Assembly: GCF_000235625.1 (NCBI RefSeq) | Contig: NZ_AGTR01000038.1 | Span: 1-64,000, forward strand | Origin: Marinobacter manganoxydans MnI7-9 | Lineage (GTDB): Bacteria > Pseudomonadota > Gammaproteobacteria > Pseudomonadales > Oleiphilaceae | DNA: 64,000 nucleotides | Direction of reading: 5' to 3' | In this document: positions 26,109 to 34,743 of the stretch, in pieces | Layout of the letters: the number at the start of each line of letters is the position of its first letter | Numbering within the stretch: position 1 is the stretch's first letter | The notes under the pieces: model-generated | Told to the model about the DNA's origin: nothing | The model's database searches: none | Seen by the model: only the letters and a program-made list of their open reading frames with translations | Position numbers and translations under genes: made by a program

Positions 26109-26903
26109 ATGGCTCTCATGAGCGATAGCAAAAAGAACCATCGGGGCCTTGAACCGGAGGTGACGGAAAAGCTCCAGCGGCAGGCAGCGGAACTGGCCGA
26201 GAGTGTTGATGCGGGTGATTATGCCAAAGCCATGACCCTGATCAATGAACTCAGCGAAGTCAGGGATCAGGGTCTGTACCGTGAGGTAGGGCGGCTGACG
26301 CGGAGCCTGCACGAAGCAATCCGGAACTTCCAGATTGATCCCCGTAACGCCGAGCAACAGGAAGCACTGTCAAAGATGACAGATGCCTCTGATCGTCTCG
26401 AATACGTTGTGCAGATGACCGGTGAAGCAGCCAACCGGACCATGGACCTGGTTGAGGAAACCATGCCGGTGGCCAATGCCCTCAGAGACGAGGCCGCCGC
26501 GTTGCGTGATGAGTGGCAGCGCCTGCGTCGCCGGGAAATGCAGCCGGCTGAGTTTCGCGAGCTGTACGGCCGGATTGATCGCTTTTTTGTCAGCATGGCA
26601 ACCGATGCCGACACCATGTACAGCAACCTGTCGGAAATCCTGCTGGCTCAGGATTATCAGGATCTGACAGGTCAGGTCATCCAGAAGGTCACCGCCCTTG
26701 TGAAAGAGGTTGAGGAGCAGATGCTCAGCCTGGTGGTGATGGCCAGTCATGTGGACCAGCTCACGGGCACGGTGCACCAGATTGAAGAAAAAGAAGAGTC
26801 TGCAGAGAAGGGCGTCGGGCCCCAGATCAAGGCCGATGAGCGTGAAGATGTAGTTTCGGGGCAGGACGACGTAGACGACCTGTTGTCCAGTCTCGGTTTC
26901 TGA
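26109..26903 (+). CDS. cheZ: CheY-P phosphatase CheZ
   Basis: 264 residues, helical. The catalytic helix is conserved (LLAQDYQDLTGQVIQKVTAL, with the active glutamine in the DLTGQV segment), and the C-terminal CheY-binding peptide ends DDVDDLLSSLGF. CheZ speeds dephosphorylation of CheY-P and, in polar species, sits at the pole. ATG 26118 is an alternative start. Confidence 0.95.
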   Translation: MALMSDSKKNHRGLEPEVTEKLQRQAAELAESVDAGDYAKAMTLINELSEVRDQGLYREVGRLTRSLHEAIRNFQIDPRNAEQQEALSKMTDASDRLEYVVQMTGEAANRTMDLVEETMPVANALRDEAAALRDEWQRLRRREMQPAEFRELYGRIDRFFVSMATDADTMYSNLSEILLAQDYQDLTGQVIQKVTALVKEVEEQMLSLVVMASHVDQLTGTVHQIEEKEESAEKGVGPQIKADEREDVVSGQDDVDDLLSSLGF

Positions 26904-26919
26904 ATAATGAGGGTAACGC

Positions 26920-29070
26920 ATGGCGTTTGATGCTGATGAAGAGATTTTGCAGGACTTCCTCGTAGAAGCCGGCGAGATCCTCGAAAAGCTGTCAGAGCAG
27001 TTGGTAGATCTTGAGCGACATCCTGACGACAGTGATCTGCTCAACGCCATCTTCCGTGGTTTCCATACCGTGAAAGGCGGAGCCGGCTTCCTTCAGCTTG
27101 AAGCGCTGGTGAACTGCTGCCATTCCGCGGAAAACGTTTTCGACATCTTGCGTAATCACAAGCGCAAGGTGGATTCCGAACTGATGGACGTGGTTCTAGA
27201 AGCACTCGACTACGTCAATGCCATGTTTGAGCAGGTCCGCAATCATGAGGAGCTGACACCGGCTCCGGACGAACTTATTGCCCGTCTGGATGCCCTGGCC
27301 CAGCCTGAAGGCGAGGGGGCACCGGCCGCTGCCGCTCAACCTGAGCAGGAAGAGAGCGAACCGGCAGAAGACGGTGGCGACATCACCGACGACGAGTTCG
27401 AACAGCTTCTGGACGCACTGCAGGACGAGAAATCAGCGGAGGTTTCCTCGGCTTCGAGCGCCGGATCGGCCGGCGGTGACCAGGAAAGTTCTGGAGACGA
27501 CGAAATAACCGACGACGAATTCGAAGCGCTACTGGACCAACTGCACGGAAAAGGTCAGTTTGCCGGTGCGCCAGCTGGCGAGGAAGAGGCTTCTGGTAAA
27601 GAAGAAAAGCCGGCTGCCAAGGCCGGATCTGCTGGCGGCGACGACCTGATCACCGACGACGAATTCGAGAAACTGCTGGACGATCTTCACGGCAAGGGCG
27701 GAAGCCCGACCGCGGGCGGAGAGCCTTCAGCCTCGAAAGAGCCTGCAGCTCCAAAACAGCCCTCAGCGCCGAAACAGCCTGCATCTTCAAAAGAGCCGGC
27801 TTCACCGAAAGCAAACACGTCAAAGCCCGAAAAATCGAAGCCGGCCGAGAAGCCGGAGGCCAAAGGCGCTGCCGCACCGGCGATGCCTGCTCGCGAGAAT
27901 GCCCCGGCCGCGGAAACGACGGTTCGTGTCGACACCAAGCGGCTCGATGACATCATGAATATGGTGGGTGAGCTGGTGCTGGTGCGTAACCGCTTGCAGC
28001 GTCTGGGTGCTGAAAGTGAAGACGAACACATGCACAAGGCGGTATCCAACCTGGATGTGGTTACGACTGATCTCCAGTCCGCCGTCATGCAGACCCGCAT
28101 GCAGCCGATCAAAAAGGTGTTCGGCAGGTTCCCCCGCGTTGTGCGCGATCTCGCCAGAAACCTCAAGAAAGAGGTGAACCTGGTGATGCATGGCGAGGAA
28201 ACCGATCTGGACAAGAACCTGGTTGAAGCGCTGTCTGATCCGCTGGTTCACCTGGTGCGGAATTCGGTGGACCACGGGATCGAGGCTCCGGAAGTCCGCG
28301 AGAAGGCCGGGAAGCCACGCCAGGGCACGGTTACCCTCTCTGCCGAGCAGGAGGGAGACCATATTCTGCTGTTTATCGAGGATGACGGCGCGGGCATGGA
28401 TCCGGAAGTCCTGCGCCGCAAAGCAGTCGAAAAGGGTATCTACGACCAGGACGCCGCGGACCGGCTGACCAATTCGGAGTGTTACAACCTTATTTTTGCC
28501 GCCGGATTCTCCACCAAGGAGCAGATTTCGGATGTGTCCGGACGTGGCGTCGGCATGGATGTGGTGAAAACCAAGATTGGCCAGCTCAATGGCCAGTTGA
28601 GCATCGAATCCGAGCTGGGCAAGGGCTCTCGCATTGTCATCAAGGTTCCGCTGACGCTCGCCATCATGCCCACCCTGATGATCATGCTGGGCGATCAATC
28701 CTTTGCGTTGCCGCTGGTCAACGTGGTCGAGATTTTCCATCTGGACCTGACCAAGACCAACATCGTCGATGGGCGCGAGTGCATTGTGGTTCGGGATAAA
28801 GTCTTCCCGCTATTCCATATCAAGCGCTGGCTGGTTCGTGGCGGTGCTGGCCAGGAGGTGCCCGATAACGCCCATGTTGTCATTGTGGCCATGGGTACCA
28901 AGCAGGTCGGGTTCGTGGTCGACCAGCTGGTTGGTCAGGAAGAAGTGGTTATCAAGCCCCTTGGGCGAGCGCTCCAGGGTACGCCAGGCATGGCCGGTGC
29001 CACTATTACCGGCGATGGCCGGATTGCACTCATTATTGATGTGCCAAGCCTGTTGCAACATTACGGTTGA
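26920..29070 (+). CDS. cheA: Chemotaxis histidine kinase CheA
   Basis: 716 residues. P1 Hpt domain with H49 in FHTVKGGAGF. A long linker (about 130-330) rich in Glu, Ala, Pro and Lys carries three copies of an ITDDEFExLLDxL motif at residues 155, 196 and 244. Then come the P3 dimerisation helices, the P4 ATPase (LVRNSVDHGIEAPEV; EDDGAGMDPEVL; GRGVGMDVVK) and the P5 CheW-like domain. No typical P2 domain is evident; the repeats may replace it. The kinase reports receptor state to CheY and CheB. Confidence 0.96.
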   Translation: MAFDADEEILQDFLVEAGEILEKLSEQLVDLERHPDDSDLLNAIFRGFHTVKGGAGFLQLEALVNCCHSAENVFDILRNHKRKVDSELMDVVLEALDYVNAMFEQVRNHEELTPAPDELIARLDALAQPEGEGAPAAAAQPEQEESEPAEDGGDITDDEFEQLLDALQDEKSAEVSSASSAGSAGGDQESSGDDEITDDEFEALLDQLHGKGQFAGAPAGEEEASGKEEKPAAKAGSAGGDDLITDDEFEKLLDDLHGKGGSPTAGGEPSASKEPAAPKQPSAPKQPASSKEPASPKANTSKPEKSKPAEKPEAKGAAAPAMPARENAPAAETTVRVDTKRLDDIMNMVGELVLVRNRLQRLGAESEDEHMHKAVSNLDVVTTDLQSAVMQTRMQPIKKVFGRFPRVVRDLARNLKKEVNLVMHGEETDLDKNLVEALSDPLVHLVRNSVDHGIEAPEVREKAGKPRQGTVTLSAEQEGDHILLFIEDDGAGMDPEVLRRKAVEKGIYDQDAADRLTNSECYNLIFAAGFSTKEQISDVSGRGVGMDVVKTKIGQLNGQLSIESELGKGSRIVIKVPLTLAIMPTLMIMLGDQSFALPLVNVVEIFHLDLTKTNIVDGRECIVVRDKVFPLFHIKRWLVRGGAGQEVPDNAHVVIVAMGTKQVGFVVDQLVGQEEVVIKPLGRALQGTPGMAGATITGDGRIALIIDVPSLLQHYG

Positions 29071-29135
29071 GCCGGGCCTTCCGGCGCTTTTTGCCAGAGA
29101 AGGCCGAAGAACGATGGATTGGGTAGGAGAAGTGG

Positions 29136-30299
29136 ATGACAGTTTCTGTCCTGGTCGTTGACGATTCAGGGTTTTTTCGCAAGCGGCTGACGGAAATCCT
29201 GACCAGCTCCGGCCAGATCAAAGTGGTAGGTGCTGCGACCAATGGTCGGGAAGGCGTTGAGCTGGCCGAGAAACTGCGTCCCGACGTGATTACCATGGAT
29301 TATGAGATGCCCGTGATGGATGGCATCTCTGCCGTGCGCGAAATCATGCGCAAACATCCGATACCGGTGCTCATGTTCTCATCGCTCACCTATGAGGGCG
29401 CCCGGGTCACACTGGATGCGCTCGAGGCCGGCGCCGTTGATTTTCTGCCCAAGAATTTCGAAGAAATTGCCCGGGACAACAGTCAGCTTCAGAAAATCTT
29501 GATTGAGCGGATTCTGGATGTAGCCCGCAGTCGTCCCGGCAACCGTTCTCCTGCGCCTTCCCGCGCGGAACCTTCAGCTCCGGCCTCCCGGGCGCCGGAG
29601 CCTGCAGGGCGCCCGCGTCCGGAACCAGCACCGCGTCAGCGTCCTGACACCCGGGCTCCGGCAGCGTCGGCAGGTTCTCCGGGCGAAACCGAGGCCCCCA
29701 GGCGCCATGGCCGCCGTGGGCCGGCCAAGCATTACGCCGTTGTTGGCATTGGTACTTCAACCGGCGGCCCGGTTGCCCTGCAGCGGGTACTGACGGTGTT
29801 GCCCGCGACCTTCCCGGCACCGATTGTTCTGGTGCAGCATATGCCGGCGAGTTTTACGCCTGCCTTCGCCGAACGCCTTAACAAGCTCTGCCGGATTGAA
29901 GTCCGGCAGGCTGAGGATGGTGATGTGTTGCGGCCCGGCCTGGCTTTGCTGGCGCCCGGCGGCAAACAGATGATGGTCGAGAATCGGGGCGGACAGCCCA
30001 GGATCCGTATTCTGCCCGGAGACGAGCGGCTCAATTACAAACCCTGCGTGGACGTTACCTTCGGTTCTCTTGCCCGCAGCTTTCCGGGCAAGACGCTGGG
30101 CGTCATTCTTACCGGGATGGGCTCGGACGGCAAAGAAGGCTGTCGGATGATGAAGCAGAGCGGTTCCGATATATGGTCCCAGGATGAAAAATCGTCTGTG
30201 ATCTACGGCATGCCGATGGCCGTCGCCAAGGCAGGGCTGACGGATGATGTATTGTCCCTGGACGAGATCGGGCCACGCCTCGCGGAAGGTGTGTGCTGA
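29136..30299 (+). CDS. cheB: Chemotaxis methylesterase CheB
   Basis: 387 residues. Receiver domain (VITMDYEMPVMDG), then a long Pro/Ala/Arg-rich linker (about 130-190), then the methylesterase domain with its catalytic Ser in GIGTSTGGP, His in VQHMPASFTPAFAERL and Asp in ILTGMGSDGKEG. It removes methyl groups from receptors and can deamidate glutamines. The linker is longer than in enteric CheB. The stop overlaps the motC start by one base. Confidence 0.95.
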   Translation: MTVSVLVVDDSGFFRKRLTEILTSSGQIKVVGAATNGREGVELAEKLRPDVITMDYEMPVMDGISAVREIMRKHPIPVLMFSSLTYEGARVTLDALEAGAVDFLPKNFEEIARDNSQLQKILIERILDVARSRPGNRSPAPSRAEPSAPASRAPEPAGRPRPEPAPRQRPDTRAPAASAGSPGETEAPRRHGRRGPAKHYAVVGIGTSTGGPVALQRVLTVLPATFPAPIVLVQHMPASFTPAFAERLNKLCRIEVRQAEDGDVLRPGLALLAPGGKQMMVENRGGQPRIRILPGDERLNYKPCVDVTFGSLARSFPGKTLGVILTGMGSDGKEGCRMMKQSGSDIWSQDEKSSVIYGMPMAVAKAGLTDDVLSLDEIGPRLAEGVC

Positions 30300-31039
30300 T
30301 GGATATCCTGAGCCTGCTCGGGGTCATACTGGCCTTTGCCGCAATTCTTGGCGGTAACCTGCTGGAAGGCGGAGCGGTTGGCTCACTGTTTAATGGGCCG
30401 GCGGCCATCATCGTCATCGGTGGCACTCTGGCCGCGACTATCCTGCAGACCTCGTGGCCCATGCTGAAGCGGGCTTTCACTCAGGTGCGCTGGGTCTTTT
30501 TCCCGCCGTTTATCAACCTTGAAGACGGTATCGGAAAAGTCATTGACTGGAGTGTAAAAGCTCGCAAGCAGGGCTTGCTAGGCCTTGAAGGGCTTGCCGA
30601 GCGCGAGCCGGAGCCCTTTGCCCGCAAGGGGTTGCAGTTGCTGGTCGACGGTGCCGAAACCGAGACCATCAGGGGCATCATGGAAGTTGATCTGGAATCC
30701 CGTGAGCAGAGGGATCTGGAGTCGGCCAAGGTGTTCGAGGCCATGGGTGGTTACTCGCCAACCATCGGCATTATCGGGGCTGTCATGGGCCTGATCCAGG
30801 TGATGACCAACCTTGAGGATCCCCAATCCCTGGGTAGCGGGATCGCAACCGCCTTTGTAGCCACCATCTACGGTGTGGCGCTGGCCAACCTCCTGTTCTT
30901 CCCGGTCGCTAACAAGATGCGCGGTATCGTGCGGGAGCGCACCCGCTATGAGGACATGATGATCGATGGCCTGATTGCCATCGCCGAGGGTGAAAACCCG
31001 AAATCCATCGAATTGCGGCTGCGGGGCTTCCTGCAGTAA
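30299..31039 (+). CDS. motC: Flagellar stator protein MotC (MotA family)
   Basis: 246 residues from ATG 30299. Four membrane segments; the conserved loop and TM3/TM4 motifs are present (MGGYSPTIGIIGAVMGLIQV; GIATAFVATIYGVALANLLF). It pairs with MotD to form an ion channel around the rotor. The MotC/MotD pair inside a che operon is typical of Pseudomonas, where it is a second stator giving high torque. Whether a separate MotAB exists cannot be seen here. Confidence 0.93.
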   Translation: MDILSLLGVILAFAAILGGNLLEGGAVGSLFNGPAAIIVIGGTLAATILQTSWPMLKRAFTQVRWVFFPPFINLEDGIGKVIDWSVKARKQGLLGLEGLAEREPEPFARKGLQLLVDGAETETIRGIMEVDLESREQRDLESAKVFEAMGGYSPTIGIIGAVMGLIQVMTNLEDPQSLGSGIATAFVATIYGVALANLLFFPVANKMRGIVRERTRYEDMMIDGLIAIAEGENPKSIELRLRGFLQ

Positions 31040-31057
31040 GCATGCGCAGGCCAACTT

Positions 31058-31840
31058 ATGCGGCGCCGTAGGCAACCCCAGGATGATCTGCACAACAAGG
31101 AGCGGTGGCTGATTTCCTACGCGGATTTCATCACCCTGCTGTTCGCCTTTTTCGTCGTGATGTACTCGGTATCGTCCGTTAACGAAGGCAAATACAAAGT
31201 CCTTTCTGAAACCCTGACCGGCGTGTTCAATGCACCCCAGCGCTCCTTCCAGCCAATCGAGATTGGCGACCAGCCCCAGAGATCGCTGAATGCGCCTGCC
31301 GAGAACGTAATCCCGCCGGCGGTGACCGAAGCGCCCCGAAATCCGGAGATGGACGCGCAGGCGCGGACCGAAGCGCTGCGAGCCATGGCTGACCAGCTTT
31401 CCATGGAGTTTGATGAGCTGATCAACCAGGGCGTGGTGTCGCTTGAGACCAGCGACCAGTGGCTGGAGCTGAATCTGCCCAACAGTCTGTTGTTTGGCAG
31501 CGGCGATGCCGAGCCCCATTACGATGCGTTCGAGGTGGTCGAGAAAATCGCCACGGTTCTGAACAACCGGGACAACGCTGTCAAAGTGGAAGGCTTCACC
31601 GATAATCAGCCGATCAGTACCTCCCGTTTTCCGTCAAACTGGGAATTGTCAGCCGCCCGGGCGGCTGCCATGGTCCGGATGCTGGTGATGGAGGGCATCG
31701 AGCCGGAACGTCTGGCGGCTGTCGGCTATGGCCAGTATCAGCCGGTTGCCCGGAATGACACTGAGGAAGGGCGCCGCAGAAACCGCCGGGTGGTATTGCT
31801 GATCTCCCGTGACGCCAGTATTCGCGGTGCCATGCGCTGA
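31058..31840 (+). CDS. motD: Flagellar stator protein MotD (OmpA/MotB family)
   Basis: 260 residues. One membrane helix near the start with the ion-binding aspartate in ISYADFITLLFAFFVVMYSV, a plug/linker region, and a C-terminal OmpA-like peptidoglycan-binding domain (VEGFTDNQPISTSRFPSNWE, then ELSAARA and GYGQYQPVA). It anchors the MotC stator to the wall. It follows motC after 18 bases. Confidence 0.94.
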   Translation: MRRRRQPQDDLHNKERWLISYADFITLLFAFFVVMYSVSSVNEGKYKVLSETLTGVFNAPQRSFQPIEIGDQPQRSLNAPAENVIPPAVTEAPRNPEMDAQARTEALRAMADQLSMEFDELINQGVVSLETSDQWLELNLPNSLLFGSGDAEPHYDAFEVVEKIATVLNNRDNAVKVEGFTDNQPISTSRFPSNWELSAARAAAMVRMLVMEGIEPERLAAVGYGQYQPVARNDTEEGRRRNRRVVLLISRDASIRGAMR

Positions 31841-31946
31841 CCCGATCGTCGGCAGATGCGTATAGAGCCATTGGCATGGTTCCTGTATTACTCCCCGTTA
31901 ACAATAAGGCGCCGGCAACAGCTTGCCGGATTTTCCGAGGACTGGT

Positions 31947-31973
31947 TCAAGTTGCCCGCGGAATGGCCGATAA
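31947..31973 (+). promoter_or_regulatory. Sigma-28 (FliA) promoter upstream of parC
   Basis: TCAAGTTG (31947-31954), 11 bases, then GCCGATAA (31966-31973): the -10 is perfect and the -35 nearly so. It sits 61 bases before the parC GTG, in the 194-base gap after motD, so parC-parP are late flagellar genes. Confidence 0.85.
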
Positions 31974-32034
31974 ACGGGACTGTGGCAACGGTTAATTGCC
32001 GGCCACACCGATGTATTCTCTGGAGAATCAAAGC

Positions 32035-32832
32035 GTGCGAATCTGGGCAGTAGCCAATCAAAAAGGTGGTGTCGGTAAAACCACGAGTGTGGTCGCCCTG
32101 GGCGGCTTGCTTGCCGAACGCGGCAAGCGTGTTCTCGTTGTGGATCTGGACCCGCATGGCTCGCTCACCAGCTGGTTCGGTTACGATCCGGATACAATCG
32201 CGCACAGTGTTTTCGACCTGTTCCAGCACCAGGGCAAGGTTCCGGAAGGGCTACCCGCCCAACTGATTACGGAGACCAGCTGCAAGGGCCTGTCCCTTTT
32301 GCCGGCGAGTGCAGCCCTGGCTACCCTTGAGCGACGAATGATCGGCGTGGAAGGCATGGGGCTGATCATTTCCCGGGCCCTGACTCAGCTTTGGGACGAC
32401 TTTGATTATGTCCTGCTCGACAATACTCCCTCTCTGGGGGTTCTGATGGTTAACGCCCTTGCGGCAGCCCAGCATCTGATCATTCCCGTGCAAACCGAAT
32501 TTCTGGCCATCAAGGGCCTGGAGCGCATGCTCCACACCCTGAAGATGATCATGCGTTCCCAGAAAAACGAACTTTCTTACACCATTGTGCCCACCTTGTA
32601 TGACCGGCGGACACAGGCGTCGGTGAAAAGCCTGAACCTGTTGCGGAAGACCTACCGCGAGTCCCTCTGGCAGTTTGCGATTCCGGTGGACACCAAGTTT
32701 CGGGATGCCAGCCAGGGCGGCATAACACCGTCCGCGCTGGATGCCGAAACCCATGGTGTCCGCGCCTACAGCCATCTGCTGGATGATCTCATGGCCCGGG
32801 TGGGCAGGGTGAAGGAGCGTCAGCATGGCTGA
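32035..32832 (+). CDS. parC: Polar chemotaxis-array partitioning ATPase ParC (ParA family)
   Basis: 265 residues from GTG 32035, where homologues begin (RIWAVANQKGGVGKTTS) and a GGAG site lies about 10 bases upstream; a longer ATG frame starts at 31996. Deviant Walker A KGGVGKTT and the DLDPHGS segment mark a ParA/MinD ATPase. In Vibrio and Pseudomonas this protein places chemotaxis arrays at the pole and hands them to daughter cells with ParP, the next gene, which it overlaps by 8 bases. Confidence 0.9.
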   Translation: MRIWAVANQKGGVGKTTSVVALGGLLAERGKRVLVVDLDPHGSLTSWFGYDPDTIAHSVFDLFQHQGKVPEGLPAQLITETSCKGLSLLPASAALATLERRMIGVEGMGLIISRALTQLWDDFDYVLLDNTPSLGVLMVNALAAAQHLIIPVQTEFLAIKGLERMLHTLKMIMRSQKNELSYTIVPTLYDRRTQASVKSLNLLRKTYRESLWQFAIPVDTKFRDASQGGITPSALDAETHGVRAYSHLLDDLMARVGRVKERQHG

Positions 32833-33634
32833 CGATAAATTGACACGGCTGGCGGATCCGGAAACTGCCATTGCCAGTTATCTTGACGAACTGCTGCACA
32901 CGGCCACTGATACGGCGCTTCGGGAGGAAATCGAAGCGCCGGAACCGGTGAAACCTGCACCTCCGGAACCGCGGGTGGCAACCCGCACGAAACCGGCATC
33001 TGTGCCAACCGTCGAAAAACCGCCGGCAAGACCTGAACCACCCAAACGGGTCCGGGAAACGCCGGCGGAACCTGAGAGGCCAGTGGTGCGACAGGTGCCG
33101 GAAGCGCCGGTGCCGAAGGCAAGGATTGAAGCTCAGCCTGCGCCGGAGCCGGCCGCGCCGCCGTCCCGCCCGGAGTGGTCAGAACAGCCCTTTGAGTGCC
33201 TCATTTTCACGGTGGCCGGTCTGCAGCTGGCGGTGCCTCTGATTCTGCTCGGTGCCATTCACCGCATTGAAGAAGAGATCCGGCCCATCCCGGGAAGTCC
33301 ACGCTGGTACATGGGAATCCGCCCGGACCGGGATCAGAACCTGAGGGTGGTGGATACCGCCGAATGGATCATGGCAGGGCGGGTGCCGCCCGATGCCCGG
33401 GACAACTACCGGTTCGTGATCCGGCTGGATAACAGCGACTGGGGGCTCGCCTGTGATGACGTCGCCCAGTCCTTTACCCTCCGGCCGGACGAAGTGCGTT
33501 GGCGCACAGCCCGAAGCAAGCGTCCGTGGCTGGCCGGCACTGTGATTGACCACATGTGTGCGCTGATTGATGTGCGCACCATGGCAGACTTGCTGGTGAG
33601 GGCGGAAAGAGAGCACCATCTGGATCTGAGCTGA
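32825..33634 (+). CDS. parP: CheW-domain coupling protein ParP
   Basis: 269 residues. The first 115 are rich in Pro, Glu, Ala and Arg (probably disordered); a CheW-like domain follows (FECLIFTVAGLQLAVPLILL; GIRPDRDQNLRVVDTAEWIM; IDHMCALIDVRTMADLLV). Overlap with parC fits the ParC-ParP pair, in which ParP ties ParC to CheA within the array. CheW paralogue function is the alternative reading. Confidence 0.87.
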   Translation: MADDKLTRLADPETAIASYLDELLHTATDTALREEIEAPEPVKPAPPEPRVATRTKPASVPTVEKPPARPEPPKRVRETPAEPERPVVRQVPEAPVPKARIEAQPAPEPAAPPSRPEWSEQPFECLIFTVAGLQLAVPLILLGAIHRIEEEIRPIPGSPRWYMGIRPDRDQNLRVVDTAEWIMAGRVPPDARDNYRFVIRLDNSDWGLACDDVAQSFTLRPDEVRWRTARSKRPWLAGTVIDHMCALIDVRTMADLLVRAEREHHLDLS

Positions 33635-33670
33635 CGCAAACAATGGTTACTGAATGAAACCGAGCCGTGC

Positions 33671-33687
33671 TGGCACGGTTTGTGCCC
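33671..33687 (+). promoter_or_regulatory. Possible sigma-54 promoter of cheW
   Basis: TGGCACGGTTTGTGCCC has a perfect TGGCACG -24 element and a -12 GC at the correct 12-base spacing, but GTGC instead of TTGC. It overlaps short inverted repeats, so it could be chance. Confidence 0.4.
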
Positions 33688-33768
33688 TTAACTATAGTAT
33701 TGGGCACTGATGATATTTTTTTGACGATCAGGTTGCCCGCCGGGCAGCCCAAGAGGAGAAACATCGCT

Positions 33769-34257
33769 ATGGCATCCCCGAGCGGACAAACCAATCAGGC
33801 CCAGGACGATCAGGTACTGCAGTACGTTACCTTCCGGCTGGATGATGAGACCTACGGTCTGAACGTCATGCAGATTCAGGAAGTGCTGAGATACACGGAG
33901 ATTGCTCCGGTTCCGGGGGCCCCGGATTATGTGCTCGGCATCATCAACCTTCGGGGTAACGTGGTTACCGTTATCGACACCCGCCGGCGCTTTGGCCTGG
34001 CCGATGCCGAAGTAACCGATGCCACCCGGATTGTGGTTATGGAATCTGCCAACCAGGTTATGGGCATTCTGGTGGATTCTGTCGCCGAGGTGGTGTACCT
34101 GAAAGCCAGCGAAATTGAAACTGCACCGAACGTGGGTAACGAGGAAAGTGCCAAATTTATCCAGGGCGTGTGCAACAAGGATGGCGAACTGATCATTCTG
34201 GTTGAGTTCGACAAGATGCTGTCAGACCACGAGTGGGCTGAAATCGCGGCACTGTGA
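33769..34257 (+). CDS. cheW: Chemotaxis coupling protein CheW
   Basis: 162 residues from ATG 33769, with AGAGGAG upstream (33752-33758); the frame is open earlier but without support. A complete CheW domain is present (YVTFRLDDETYGLNVMQIQE; LGIINLRGNVVTVIDTRRRF; VMGILVDSVAEVVYLKASEI). It links receptors to CheA. It follows parP after 134 bases and precedes a DUF2802 gene, as in pseudomonads. Confidence 0.96.
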   Translation: MASPSGQTNQAQDDQVLQYVTFRLDDETYGLNVMQIQEVLRYTEIAPVPGAPDYVLGIINLRGNVVTVIDTRRRFGLADAEVTDATRIVVMESANQVMGILVDSVAEVVYLKASEIETAPNVGNEESAKFIQGVCNKDGELIILVEFDKMLSDHEWAEIAAL

Positions 34258-34324
34258 TCCGGGGCAACCCGCTACAGGCCTCACGATGGATGCCTTCCGT
34301 GGCAATTAACGGGAGACATCCGTC

Positions 34325-34717
34325 ATGTTTGCAGAAATTCCTTCATACCTTCCCTGGGCGCTGACTGTTGCGGCCCTGTCTCTGGTTTTCGTTCAGGGCC
34401 TGGTTCTCGGGCGCCAGGTACGTAGCCTCCGAGCAACGCTGAAAGAGCGCTGTGATACCCTTGGCCGGGAACTGCATGCCACCACCAGTGGCAGCATGGG
34501 GGTAGGGCAGCGGTTGGTTAGCTGTGAGCGTCAGTTGCACGAGCTGAGGACCACGCTCGACGAAATGCGCCAGAACGATCCGCTGCGAATCTCTTACGAT
34601 GAAGCCTCTCGACTGATTGATCTCGGCGCCGATATCGACGATCTTATGAACACGTGCGGAATTTCCCGTCCCGAGGCCGAGCTGGTGTCAGCACTCAGAA
34701 AACGTCAGGCGGCCTGA
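34325..34717 (+). CDS. DUF2802 membrane-anchored protein of chemotaxis locus
   Basis: 130 residues. One N-terminal membrane segment (about 8-28), a coiled-coil stretch (LRATLKERCDTLGRELHATT; QRLVSCERQLHELRTTLDEM) and a C-terminal DUF2802 motif (YDEASRLIDLGADIDDLMNT, then CGISRPEAELV), which resembles a helix-turn-helix. This family regularly follows cheW in polarly flagellated gammaproteobacteria; its function is not known to me. A link to the polar array is inferred from position. Confidence 0.8.
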   Translation: MFAEIPSYLPWALTVAALSLVFVQGLVLGRQVRSLRATLKERCDTLGRELHATTSGSMGVGQRLVSCERQLHELRTTLDEMRQNDPLRISYDEASRLIDLGADIDDLMNTCGISRPEAELVSALRKRQAA

Positions 34718-34743
34718 TACCAAGCCGTTACGGACGTTGTTGA

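Noticed and set aside
31871-31888. Sigma-54-like TTGGCATGGTTCCTGTAT upstream of parC
   Set aside because: The -12 dinucleotide is GT rather than GC, and a far better sigma-28 site lies nearby.
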